Position numbers and translations under genes: made by a program. From Arthrobacter sp. Y-9 (lineage in GTDB: Bacteria; Actinomycetota; Actinomycetes; Actinomycetales; Micrococcaceae): a DNA stretch of 64,000 bases. Positions 36,290 to 44,955 of the stretch are shown here, in pieces. Each line of letters begins with the position of its first letter. Within the stretch, counting starts at the first letter, position 1. Location of the stretch: the NCBI RefSeq assembly GCF_029690065.1, contig NZ_CP121463.1:1116001-1180000 (forward strand), in the 5' to 3' direction. The notes under the pieces are model-generated. The model did no database searches. It was not told the origin of the DNA and saw only the letters and a list, made by a program, of their open reading frames with translations.

Positions 36290-39200
36290 TCAGCAGGTGA
36301 AGCGGGCGTCCGCCCAGTCACCCCAGTCGTCGCCGCCGTCGTCCCCATTGGTCAGGGCCTTCAACTCGACGCGTGAGGCGCCCGTGACGTCGACCTTCAC
36401 GGTGACCGCCGCGTCCGGAGCGCTGAGGACCGCGCTGCGGAACTTCTCCGCGCCGTCCACCAGCACCACGAACACGACGGAGCCCTGCAGGCCCTTGCCG
36501 AGCTTCTTGTCGTCCACACCGACGAGGGCGGTGAAGGCCGTGCACTTCTTCTGCACGTCGATCACCACGGACGAGTCCGCGTGGACGCCGATTCCCTTGG
36601 CATACCGGGTGCCGTCCAGGGTGAGAGCCGGGCCGTCGCCGGGGTTCTCCTCGCCGTTGGCGGTGTCCCGTTCGGCCGGTCCCCAGCCGTTCTCCTCGCT
36701 GATCCAGGGGAGGTCCGAGGCATAGACCGTGCCGGAGAGCTCGGCGGCGGGCGCGTCGTGTCGCTGATCGGAGCAGTTGAAGCGGGCGGCGCCCCAGTCC
36801 GCGTGATCGTTGCCGTTGCCGTCCGCGGTGGGATCCGCCACGAGTTCGACGTACTGGGCGCCCGTGAGGTCGACGTCCAGCTTCGCGGTGGCCGAGTCGG
36901 GCCGCATCACCGGGGTGACGGCATTGACCTTGCCGTCCGCCACGACGCTGAAGACCACGGAGCCGCGGCTCTTCTGCACATCGTCGATCCCGACGTCCGC
37001 CGTGAAGCGGGTGCAGTACCCGCCGAGGAAGTACTTCACCGTGGACGGGGCGTGCGCGCCGAGGCCCTTCGGGTAGATGACGCCGTTGAGCGTGATCGGC
37101 GTGCCGTCGCCGGCGCCCTGCTCCCCGTTGGACCGGTCCTTCTCCACGGGTCCCCAGCCGTTGCTGGAGCTGACCCAGTCGTGATCGCTCGCGTACACGT
37201 CCTGCTGCGGCGGTTTCGGCAGCGTCTTGACCGCGACGGCGGCGCTCGCCGTCCGCGGCCCCTGCGGATCCGCGGTGGTCCGGTAGGTCCCCTTGACGCC
37301 GATCGAGTAGCCGCCATCCGCGCTGGCCGGCGCCGTGACGGCCCACGTGGTGGTGAACTTCGCGCCTGCGGCGAGAGTGGCCGTCGTGGCCGGGGTCTTC
37401 GCCTCGGCCGTCCAGCCCTCGGGAAGCTGGAGGCTGACGGCCACGTCGCTCACCGGTGCGGGTTCGTTGTTCTCCAGCACCGTGGTGAACTCGGTGGCCT
37501 TGCCCTGCTGGATCACATCGGCGCCGAGTTTGCCGGACACCGTGGCGCATGCGGGCTCCTCGGAGGCAGGGCCGAGGTCCTCCAGCCGGAAGTCATCCAG
37601 GACGAAGTCCGCTCCGTCCGAGGAACCCGTGCGGCTCAGACCGGTGAAGTACCGTCCGCAGTTGCCGGCGGTGAACTCCTGCGCGAAGCGGGTGGTCGTG
37701 GTCTGGGCGGGAAGAGGCTTGCTCTCGACCGTGACCGGAGCCTTCGCGTCGTAGCCCCAGACCCAGCTGTACTGGTCCGTGAGGGAATTCTGGTAGTCGA
37801 AGGAGACCCGGTACTGGTGGCCGGGGGTGAGCTTCACGGTGGAGTCGGAGGTCCGGTAGACCAGGCCGCTGTTCTCCTCGTGCGCCACCAGGGAGAAGTT
37901 CCCGTTCAGGGTCTTGTCCACGGTGTTGCGGTACCAGCCCTGCTGGGTGAAGGGCGCGTTGCGGATGCTCAGGTGGGTACGCGGGTCGGTGGTGCCGCCG
38001 GCGTCGCCCTTCACGAAGGGCCACCAGCCCTGGTCGACGTTCTCGAAGTCTTCCGTGAGCACGGCGCCGGTCTGGGGCGACCCTGTCTGTGCCGGGGCGG
38101 TCTTCACCGCCCGGAAGTCGTCCACCCTGACCTTCGCGTCGCCGTCGCCCGCGGAGAGCCGGACGGTGGGCCGGCCGCCTTGCGGCACGTCCACCAGGAC
38201 GCGGACGCGCTGGAAGTAGGTGCCGTTCTTCTCATCGCCCGCCACGTAGTTGCGGGCGGTGGAGCGGTCCAGGGAGTACTCCTGGGGCTTGCCCTGACCG
38301 GTGTCGACGGTGAGGCGGGTGTCCCGGGTCTTGCCGGGTTCGATCTCCACCCAGGCGCTCACGGAATAGGTCCCGGGCTCGAGCTGTCCGAGCCTCTGGG
38401 AGACAGAGGACGCGCCGGAGCCGAGCTCGGCGTACCGGCGGCCCTTGGCGTCCCGGATCTGCTGGACGGAGCCCTGCGGGTTCCAGGCCGCGAGATCCGA
38501 GCCGTTGAACCCGGGGTCCTGGAACGGAGTTCCGGAGCCGAACCGCGCCGTGGCGGGCAGCTGCGACGCCTTGCCGCGCGGCACGAGCACGTAGGGCTGA
38601 CCGGCGTCGGCGGTGAGCGTGACCTGGCCATTCACCACGGGCACGGTGGTGACGAGCGTCCGTCCGTTGTCACCGAGCTTGTAAACGCTCAGCTCGCGGG
38701 CGTTCGCGAAGCCCTTGCCGAGCGCCCAGGTGGTGGAGCCGCCCGTGGCGCTGTAGTGGTACAGCTTGTCCGCCTTGCCGTTGTCCTTGGAGGACCAGGG
38801 CAGCAGATAGTCGCGGCCCTTCAGCACGGTGACGCCGTCCGCCGTGATCGTGCGGTCAGCGGACGTGGCGCCGGTGACGGAGACGCCGTCGCTGAGGTCG
38901 ACGCTCTCAGGAGTCCAGCGCATGATCTCGTGGTGCTGCAGGAACTTGGTGGGCAGATTGGATTCCCACACGTTCTTGGTGAACGCGTTGTAGTCGTTCT
39001 GGCCGGTCCAGCCCTCGAACTCGACGATGTGGCTGCCGCCGAGGCGGACGTCCGGGTTCCAGACGTCGGCCTGGCTGTTGTTCACGAAGCGCAGGATCTG
39101 GGAGTTGATGCCCTTGTTGTCCGTGCCGCCGTACTTCTCGTCATTCGCCCAGTGGGACCAGGTGTTGTTGCGGTTCAGGGAGTACGCCCACTCGGAGCCC

Positions 39201-40708
39201 ACGCGGAACCCGTTCTTCACGAGTTCGTCCTGGATCTTCTGAGCGACCCAGCCGTAGGAGTAGTAGACGTCCACGTAGACGAAGTCCAGGTTCTTGTCCG
39301 TGGCGTCGCGGAGCTCCTTGATGCGGGTGGCGAGCTTGCCGGTGTTGATGTCCGCGCGCTGGTTGATGCCGTAGGACTGGTCGAGCCAGTTCCAGCCCTT
39401 GCTCTTGTCGGGGTTGAGCAGGTCCTCGCTGAAGGACTTGGCCTCGGGGTAGATCTCGGTGGCGTTGACGTGGACGCCGATCCTGGCGTTCCACCGGGCG
39501 CTCTCCGAGGCGAGCGTGTTGAGGTCCTTCAGCCCGCCGGCCCGCTCGTTGAAGTTGTTCCCGTAGTCCGTGTTGGCGGAGTCGTGGCCTTCGGAGGTGT
39601 AGCCCTTGAGCATGGCGACCTGGCCCAGGCCGTCGGTGGCGAGGGAGATGCGCTTGACGTCGTCGAGGGTGCGCAGGAACGGGTGCGTGGCCTGCGAGGC
39701 GAAGTTGAAGGGGATGTGCGTGATGACGTTGTCCGCGGTCTGGTCGCCCTTGTTCGGGCGGACGGCGATGGAGCGCAGCGCGATGGCGGCGTCCTGCCAG
39801 TCGACCTGATGGTCCGCGTTGGCGTCCGCGGTGATCGCGATCTTGGCCCACGGGAGCTCTTCGGTGGTGCTGGAGCCGGCGGCGCGGTAGAGCCAGGCGC
39901 CACTTGCGATCGAGGCCTCGCGGCCACCGTCCGGCGCCGTGGTGACCTGGCTGAAGAAGCGGCTGCCATCGAGGTTGGCCGCCCCGGAAGACGCGTCATA
40001 GAGCGAGTTGCTCTCGACGGCGGCCGCCAGTTCCGCCGTGCCCGCCAGAGCGTAGGCGGAGCCCTTGGGCTTCGCGTCGACCGGCGTGGCGGCCGTGACG
40101 GGGGTGAAGGTGTCGCCGGTGGCGTTGCGGTTGGTGGAGAGACGCGTGGTGGCGAGCTGCGCCCCGGGTTCCGCCGAAGTCACGGTGACGAGCTTGAGAC
40201 CCGGGATCTCGACGGTGGAGACCCTGTTGTCCGCCGTGTCCCGGATGGCCGTGATGCGGAAGGTGAGGGCGTTGCCCTGGAGCGCGAGGGACGCGTCCAG
40301 CGCGACGCCGGGCAGCCCCGGCACGGTGAGCGTGTAGGTCATGGTGGAGTCGTCGGTCTTGCGCGAGGTGACCGTGACGCTCTGCTCCGTGCCGTTGATC
40401 TTCACCGTGCTGAGCGGCTGCCGCGTGCCGGCGAGGGTGCCGCCGCCGTCGCGGTCCAGATAGCTGATGACCTGCGGGAACGTGGTGGACACCACCGCCG
40501 CGAGCTTCCCGGTGACCAGGACTTCCTGATCCTTGCCCGCGGTGGGCGGTCGGGTCTTGGCGGAGGGGGCGACGGCCGGCTGCGCGGGGGCGGACGACGG
40601 CGCGTCACCCCAGGCGGGCAGGCTCCCGGCCAGCCCGGTGAGGGGGAGTGCCAGTGCCCCTGCCATGCACCAGGCCATGCCCCGCCGCGTGGGTCTGTGA
40701 ATCCTCAA
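36290..40708 (-). CDS. Secreted endo-alpha-N-acetylgalactosaminidase, GH101, with C-terminal NPCBM domains
   Basis: A 1472-residue exported glycosidase of family GH101, which removes the Gal-beta-1,3-GalNAc disaccharide from mucin-type O-glycoproteins. Order: signal peptide (RRGMAWCMAGALALPLTGLAGSLPAWG), N-terminal beta-sandwich, TIM barrel (about 325-600) with DFVYVDVYYS (Asp480) and GSEWAYS (Glu506) as likely catalytic residues, carbohydrate-binding module (about 880-1050), NEW3-like domain (about 1060-1150), then two NPCBM modules opening YASDHDW (about 1168) and YASDLPW (about 1326). TTG 40708 follows GAGGAG and gives the signal peptide directly. It diverges from a GalNAc-type catabolic operon. 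Confidence 0.9.
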   Translation of the reverse strand: MRIHRPTRRGMAWCMAGALALPLTGLAGSLPAWGDAPSSAPAQPAVAPSAKTRPPTAGKDQEVLVTGKLAAVVSTTFPQVISYLDRDGGGTLAGTRQPLSTVKINGTEQSVTVTSRKTDDSTMTYTLTVPGLPGVALDASLALQGNALTFRITAIRDTADNRVSTVEIPGLKLVTVTSAEPGAQLATTRLSTNRNATGDTFTPVTAATPVDAKPKGSAYALAGTAELAAAVESNSLYDASSGAANLDGSRFFSQVTTAPDGGREASIASGAWLYRAAGSSTTEELPWAKIAITADANADHQVDWQDAAIALRSIAVRPNKGDQTADNVITHIPFNFASQATHPFLRTLDDVKRISLATDGLGQVAMLKGYTSEGHDSANTDYGNNFNERAGGLKDLNTLASESARWNARIGVHVNATEIYPEAKSFSEDLLNPDKSKGWNWLDQSYGINQRADINTGKLATRIKELRDATDKNLDFVYVDVYYSYGWVAQKIQDELVKNGFRVGSEWAYSLNRNNTWSHWANDEKYGGTDNKGINSQILRFVNNSQADVWNPDVRLGGSHIVEFEGWTGQNDYNAFTKNVWESNLPTKFLQHHEIMRWTPESVDLSDGVSVTGATSADRTITADGVTVLKGRDYLLPWSSKDNGKADKLYHYSATGGSTTWALGKGFANARELSVYKLGDNGRTLVTTVPVVNGQVTLTADAGQPYVLVPRGKASQLPATARFGSGTPFQDPGFNGSDLAAWNPQGSVQQIRDAKGRRYAELGSGASSVSQRLGQLEPGTYSVSAWVEIEPGKTRDTRLTVDTGQGKPQEYSLDRSTARNYVAGDEKNGTYFQRVRVLVDVPQGGRPTVRLSAGDGDAKVRVDDFRAVKTAPAQTGSPQTGAVLTEDFENVDQGWWPFVKGDAGGTTDPRTHLSIRNAPFTQQGWYRNTVDKTLNGNFSLVAHEENSGLVYRTSDSTVKLTPGHQYRVSFDYQNSLTDQYSWVWGYDAKAPVTVESKPLPAQTTTTRFAQEFTAGNCGRYFTGLSRTGSSDGADFVLDDFRLEDLGPASEEPACATVSGKLGADVIQQGKATEFTTVLENNEPAPVSDVAVSLQLPEGWTAEAKTPATTATLAAGAKFTTTWAVTAPASADGGYSIGVKGTYRTTADPQGPRTASAAVAVKTLPKPPQQDVYASDHDWVSSSNGWGPVEKDRSNGEQGAGDGTPITLNGVIYPKGLGAHAPSTVKYFLGGYCTRFTADVGIDDVQKSRGSVVFSVVADGKVNAVTPVMRPDSATAKLDVDLTGAQYVELVADPTADGNGNDHADWGAARFNCSDQRHDAPAAELSGTVYASDLPWISEENGWGPAERDTANGEENPGDGPALTLDGTRYAKGIGVHADSSVVIDVQKKCTAFTALVGVDDKKLGKGLQGSVVFVVLVDGAEKFRSAVLSAPDAAVTVKVDVTGASRVELKALTNGDDGGDDWGDWADARFTC

Positions 40709-41070
40709 GGGATGCTCCTCTCTGAGCGAAAAAGTGCGGTAATGGTAACTATTGTTCAATGTGCGACAGATCACAAGGGGTTTGTGACATGTTCTGATCG
40801 ATTTGCACACCGGATGCTTACCTTCGCGCACCTCTCGGCGGGGCGCTTGCAGAGTGATCATCGGGGTCGTGGAGGCGTGGACCGACGCCGGGCGCCACTC
40901 GGGCCGCCGCTCCGGGGAGGTGGGGGTGGGTGCCCGGAGTGCCCTCCCGCCGCGCGGATCCGCGGGATCGGGCCGGGAATTCCATGACCGAGGAATGAAA
41001 CGTTATGCGCGTTCTGTGGACGTTTGGGCGGCGATGCAGTAGCGTAAAACTGATTGATTGAACCCCGGTC

Positions 41071-41118
41071 CACGCATGTTTGATCATGAGTGGGGTGATT
41101 ACCACTCATGCCGGGGTT
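41071..41118. promoter_or_regulatory. Nested dyad before the amino-sugar operon
   Basis: AACCCCGG (41071-41078) pairs with CCGGGGTT (41111-41118), and inside it ATGAGTGG (41086-41093) pairs with CCACTCAT (41102-41109). It lies 50 bp before the SIS gene in the 459-bp divergent gap 40709-41167 and is the best candidate for the site of the DeoR regulator encoded at the operon end. The rest of the gap shows no gene or clear promoter. Confidence 0.5.
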
Positions 41119-41167
41119 TGTCCCGACCGACGATCACCCCAGAGACACCACAGAGAAGGAGTCAACG

Positions 41168-42082
41168 ATGACGGAGCCCGTGCTCGGCGCCTACATGGAC
41201 GAGGAACTCAGCTCGCAGCCCCAGGTCTGGGCGCAGGCGCAGGCGCAGAGCCGGGAGGAAGGACTGCTGCCGGCCAAGGGCCAGAAGATCGCCGTCATCG
41301 GCTGCGGCACCTCCTGGTTCATGGCGCAGAGCTACGCCACCGCTCGCGAAGCGGCAGGCCACGGTGTCACGGATGCGTTCGCCGCGTCGGAGGCCTTCCT
41401 GAACAGCAATAGCCCGGAGCGCGGCTATGACGCCGTCGTCGCGATCACCCGCTCCGGCACCACCACCGAGGTGCTGGAAGTCCTGGCGCAGCTCAAGGGC
41501 AAGGTCCGGACGATCGCGCTCATCGGTGACATCAACTCGCCGATTGTGGACCTCGCCGACGTCGTCATCGGCCTTCCGTACGCGGACGAGCAGTCCGTGG
41601 TGCAGACCCGCTTCGCCACCACCGCCCTCGTGTACCTGCTGACGAGCCTGGGGGAGAGCTTCGACGTGGCGATCGAACAGGCGAAGGACGCCGTGAGCGC
41701 CCCGGTGTCCCAGGAACTCCTGGACGCCGAGCAGTTCACCTTCCTCGGCCGCGGCTGGACCGTGGGCCTGGCACATGAGGCCGGCCTGAAGATGCGCGAG
41801 GCCGTGCAGGGCTGGACCGAGTCCTACCCGGCCATGGAGTACCGCCACGGCCCGATCTCCATCGCGGCTCCGAACCGCGTCACTTGGCTCTTCGGCGAGG
41901 AGCCGGAAGGCCTGTCCGCCGACGTCGCCAAGACCGGCGCGCTGTACATCACCTCGGGCCTGCACCCCCTCGCCGATCTGGCCCGGGTGCATCGCGTGAC
42001 GCTGGAACGCGCCCGCGTCCGCGGCCTGAACCCGGACCTGCCGCGCAACCTCACGCGCTCGGTCATCCTCGACGAGGCCTGA
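41168..42082 (+). CDS. SIS-domain sugar-phosphate isomerase/deaminase (AgaS/GlmS-like)
   Basis: A 304-residue protein with two SIS domains: KIAVIGCGTSWFMAQSYATAREAAG and AITRSGTTTEVLEVLAQL in the first, FLGRGWTVGLAHEAGLKMREA and ESYPAMEYRHGPISIA in the second. This is the isomerase half of GlmS-like and AgaS-like enzymes, without a glutaminase domain. AAGGAG is followed by ATG 41168. Beside a PfkB kinase, an aldolase and a GH101 enzyme, conversion of galactosamine-6-P to tagatose-6-P is the most economical role; a glucosamine-6-P or fructosamine substrate is not excluded. Confidence 0.85.
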   Translation: MTEPVLGAYMDEELSSQPQVWAQAQAQSREEGLLPAKGQKIAVIGCGTSWFMAQSYATAREAAGHGVTDAFAASEAFLNSNSPERGYDAVVAITRSGTTTEVLEVLAQLKGKVRTIALIGDINSPIVDLADVVIGLPYADEQSVVQTRFATTALVYLLTSLGESFDVAIEQAKDAVSAPVSQELLDAEQFTFLGRGWTVGLAHEAGLKMREAVQGWTESYPAMEYRHGPISIAAPNRVTWLFGEEPEGLSADVAKTGALYITSGLHPLADLARVHRVTLERARVRGLNPDLPRNLTRSVILDEA

Positions 42083-42090
42083 GGCCTGAA

Positions 42091-42126
42091 CCCACGGCCC
42101 GCGCACCTCGGCGCGCGGGCCGTGGG
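42091..42126 (+). terminator. Strong hairpin inside the operon, after the SIS gene
   Basis: CCCACGGCCCGCGC (42091-42104) pairs exactly with GCGCGGGCCGTGGG (42113-42126), 8 nt after the SIS stop. No T-run follows, and the ROK gene starts 72 bp later in the same direction, so it may set a ratio between the first gene and the other four or stabilise the SIS mRNA end rather than stop all transcription. Confidence 0.7.
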
Positions 42127-42197
42127 ACGGCGCCCCTCACGGGCCGCCACGCACCATCAGCAGGACAGTACGGTCGGAAGACGGACGGGCAGGAAGC

Positions 42198-43127
42198 ATG
42201 GCACTGGGATTCGCGGACGCAGGGGTACTCGCCTTCGACGTGGGCGGCACGGACATGAAGTCCGGGGTCGTCAACGCCGCGGGCTCGGTGCTCGCCCTGC
42301 GACGGCACAAGACGCCGCTGGACCCGGACCGTCCGGGGGAGGCGATCCTGGAACGGATCGCCGAACTCTTCGCCGAGTACAGCCGGCAGTACCCGGTCGG
42401 GACGTTCGAGGCGGTCGGCATCACCGTGCCCGGACTCGTGGACGAGGCCCACGGGATCGGCATCTATTCGGCCAATCTGGGCTGGCGGAACTTCCCGTTC
42501 CGTGAGCGCGCGGAGGAGATGCTCGGCATGCCGGTCGCCTTCGGCCACGATGTCTCCAGCGCGGGTGCGGCCGAGATGGAACTGGGCGCCGCCCGCGAAT
42601 TCCAGGACGCCATGGTCATGGTGGTCGGGACCGGGATCGCCGCCGCGATCTTCACGGGTGGCCGTGCCGTCTCGGCCGGCGGCTTCGCGGGGGAGATCGG
42701 CCACTCCATGGTGCCGGACCCCGAGGGCCAGGGCAGCGTCATCCTGGAATCCGTCGGCAGCGCCGGGGCCATCGCCAAGCGCTACGTCCGCCTCACCGGC
42801 ACCCCGGTGGACGGGGCCCGCGAAGTCCTGGAACGGGCGCTCACGGGTGAGCCTGAAGCCCTCAAGATCTGGAATGAGGCCGTGGAGGCGCTCGCGTTCA
42901 GCATCTGCCAATGCGTTTCGATCCTGGGGACGGAGGCCGTCGTGATCGGCGGCGGGCTCTCCGCCGCCGGGGAGGCCCTGCTGGATCCGCTGCGCCACGC
43001 CGTGGATCACGCGCTCGACTTCCAGCGCCGCCCGGTCATCCGCGCCGCGTCCCTCGGTCAGGACGCCGGGATGCTCGGCTCGGCGCTGAAAGCACGCGCC
43101 CGTCTCCTGGAGGTGCGGCTGCCGTGA
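42198..43127 (+). CDS. ROK-family sugar kinase
   Basis: A 309-residue ROK protein. The phosphate-binding loop is VLAFDVGGTDMKSGVV near the N-terminus, with VGITVPGLVDEAHGIGIYSANLGW and HDVSSAGAAEMELGAA as sugar/catalytic segments, and VVIGGGLSAAG near the end. The usual ROK zinc motif CxCGxxGC after GEIGH is replaced by PDPEGQGSVILESVGS, with no cysteines. Likely a hexosamine kinase (GalNAc or galactosamine to the 6-phosphate), inferred from the operon. No DNA-binding domain, so it is an enzyme, not a repressor. Confidence 0.85.
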   Translation: MALGFADAGVLAFDVGGTDMKSGVVNAAGSVLALRRHKTPLDPDRPGEAILERIAELFAEYSRQYPVGTFEAVGITVPGLVDEAHGIGIYSANLGWRNFPFRERAEEMLGMPVAFGHDVSSAGAAEMELGAAREFQDAMVMVVGTGIAAAIFTGGRAVSAGGFAGEIGHSMVPDPEGQGSVILESVGSAGAIAKRYVRLTGTPVDGAREVLERALTGEPEALKIWNEAVEALAFSICQCVSILGTEAVVIGGGLSAAGEALLDPLRHAVDHALDFQRRPVIRAASLGQDAGMLGSALKARARLLEVRLP

Positions 43128-44110
43128 GCGACACGACCCTGACGCCGGACGCCCCGGAGCCGCAGCCCTCGCCGGGCCGCGTCGTCACCGTCACCCCGAA
43201 CCCGGCGCTCGACACCAGTTACTTCCTGGAACGCATCGAGCACGGGGCCAGTCACCGTGTGGCGCCTCCCTTGGCCCGCGCAGGAGGCAAGGGGCTCAAC
43301 GTCTCCCGGGTCGCCCATCAGCAGGGCCGCTCGACGCTGGCCATCGCCCCGGTCGGCGGCGCCACAGGGGAGGTCTTCGCCGCGGAGCTGGAAGCCAGCG
43401 GGGTCCCGCACCGGCTGGTCCCGGTCGAGGCCGAGACCCGTCGCAGCATGGCCTTCGTCGAAGAGGCCCTCGGCGACACGACCATCTTCAACGAAAGCGG
43501 GCACGCCCTGGCCGCCGCCGACTGGCAGCGGCTCGCTGCCGCCGTCGTCGACTCACTGCAGGACGCCGCGGTCCTGGTGGGCTCCGGCAGCCTGCCGCCC
43601 GGGGCGCCCGGCGACTTCTACCCGGCCCTGGTGACGCTCGCGCACCAGCACGGCGTCCCGGCCATCATCGACACCTCGGGTCCCGGCATCCTGGCCGCGG
43701 CACGTGCGGGCGCCGACGTGCTGAAGCCCAATCACCACGAACTGCTCGAGGCGTTCGACGGCGACGACCTCCCCACGGCGGCGCGTCGGCTCCTGGACCT
43801 GGGCGCCCGCACGGTGGTGGTGAGCTCCGGAAGCGAGGGGATGCGGCTCTTCTCCGCGGACCATCCCCGGCATTGCTGGCGGGCCCGGCTCCCCGAACCC
43901 CTGCGCGGAAACCCGACCGGCGCGGGCGACGCCGCGGTCTCCGCCCTGGCGACGGCGCTCGCCGAAGGCCTGGACGACCCGGAAGATCTGCTGCGGCGTG
44001 CCACCTCCTGGTCGGCGGCCGCGGTCCTGATGCGGGGAGCCGGCGAGATCTCGCCCCGGCACACCGAACTGGAACAACACCTGATCATCACCCTGGAGGA
44101 ACTTGCATGA
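43124..44110 (+). CDS. PfkB-family hexose-phosphate kinase (1-phosphofructokinase/LacC-like)
   Basis: A 328-residue ribokinase-fold kinase. TVTPNPALDTSYFLERIEHG and ARAGGKGLNVSRVAHQQG are typical of the FruK/LacC branch, and NPTGAGDAAVSALATAL holds the catalytic Asp. The GTG start overlaps the ROK stop as GTGA, preceded by GGAGG. Between a ROK kinase and a class II aldolase its likely reaction is tagatose-6-P (or fructose-1-P) to the bisphosphate. An N-terminal polar tail of about 20 residues precedes the domain. Confidence 0.87.
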   Translation: MSDTTLTPDAPEPQPSPGRVVTVTPNPALDTSYFLERIEHGASHRVAPPLARAGGKGLNVSRVAHQQGRSTLAIAPVGGATGEVFAAELEASGVPHRLVPVEAETRRSMAFVEEALGDTTIFNESGHALAAADWQRLAAAVVDSLQDAAVLVGSGSLPPGAPGDFYPALVTLAHQHGVPAIIDTSGPGILAAARAGADVLKPNHHELLEAFDGDDLPTAARRLLDLGARTVVVSSGSEGMRLFSADHPRHCWRARLPEPLRGNPTGAGDAAVSALATALAEGLDDPEDLLRRATSWSAAAVLMRGAGEISPRHTELEQHLIITLEELA

Positions 44111-44955
44111 GCCTGGTCAGCACCCGCACCATCATGGACCGCGCCACAGGACGGGGGAGCGGTCAGGGGGCGTTCAACGTCATCCACCTGGAGACCGTCG
44201 AAGGGCTCATCGCGGGTGCTGAGCAGGCGGGCCTGCCGCTCATCCTCCAGATCTCGGAGAACTGCGCCAAGTACCACGGCGGACTGGAGCCCATCGCGCT
44301 CGCGACGCTGTCCGCGGGCCGCGCCGCCGGGGTCGACATCGCCGTGCACCTGGACCACGCCGAAAGCGAGGAGCTGGCGCGGCAGGCGGTCGACCTCGGC
44401 TTCGGCTCCATCATGTACGACGGCGCGCACCTCGACTACGAGGAGAACGTCGCCTCGACAGTGCGCGTGCGGGAGTACGCGCACGCCGCGGGCGTCTACG
44501 TCGAGGCGGAGCTGGGCAAGGTGGGAGGCAAGGACGGGGCTCACGCGCCCGGCGTGCTGACCGACCCGCAGGAGGCCCGGGACTTCGTCGCGGCCACCGG
44601 CGTCGATGCCCTGGCCGTGGCGGTCGGTTCCTCGCACGCGATGACCAGCCGCGACGCCCAGCTGAACCTGGAACGCATCGCCGCCCTGCACGCCGCGCTG
44701 GACGTGCCGCTCGTGCTGCACGGCTCCTCCGGCGTCTCCGACGCGAACATCCAGGCGGCGATCCGTGCGGGCATGACGAAGATCAACGTCTCGACACACC
44801 TTAACGGTTTCTTCACACGGGCTGTGCGCGAGTACCTTGAAGCTCATCCGGATATTGTGGATTCCCGGAAATACCTGGGGGCGGGGCGGGCTGCACTGAT
44901 TCCAGAAGTGGCCCGGCTTCTGACTCTCTTCGACACTGCGGAGCGTGCTTCATGA
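44107..44955 (+). CDS. Class II ketose-bisphosphate aldolase (KbaY/GatY-like)
   Basis: A 282-residue zinc aldolase. GQGAFNVIHLETVEGLIAGAE at the N-terminus, the zinc-binding VHLDHAESEELARQAVDLGFGSIMYDGAHL, VEAELGKVGGKDG and LHGSSGVSDANIQAAIRAGMTKINVSTHL are the class II signatures. It should cleave tagatose- or fructose-1,6-bisphosphate into DHAP and glyceraldehyde-3-P. Its ATG overlaps the preceding stop (ATGA) and its own stop overlaps the DeoR start, so the last four genes are tightly coupled. Confidence 0.9.
   Translation: MSLVSTRTIMDRATGRGSGQGAFNVIHLETVEGLIAGAEQAGLPLILQISENCAKYHGGLEPIALATLSAGRAAGVDIAVHLDHAESEELARQAVDLGFGSIMYDGAHLDYEENVASTVRVREYAHAAGVYVEAELGKVGGKDGAHAPGVLTDPQEARDFVAATGVDALAVAVGSSHAMTSRDAQLNLERIAALHAALDVPLVLHGSSGVSDANIQAAIRAGMTKINVSTHLNGFFTRAVREYLEAHPDIVDSRKYLGAGRAALIPEVARLLTLFDTAERAS

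Noticed and set aside
36581-40987. Antisense open frame of 1468 codons opposite the GH101 gene
   Set aside because: A shadow frame produced by GC-rich third positions; the opposite strand shows a clear family match, signal peptide and ribosome site.
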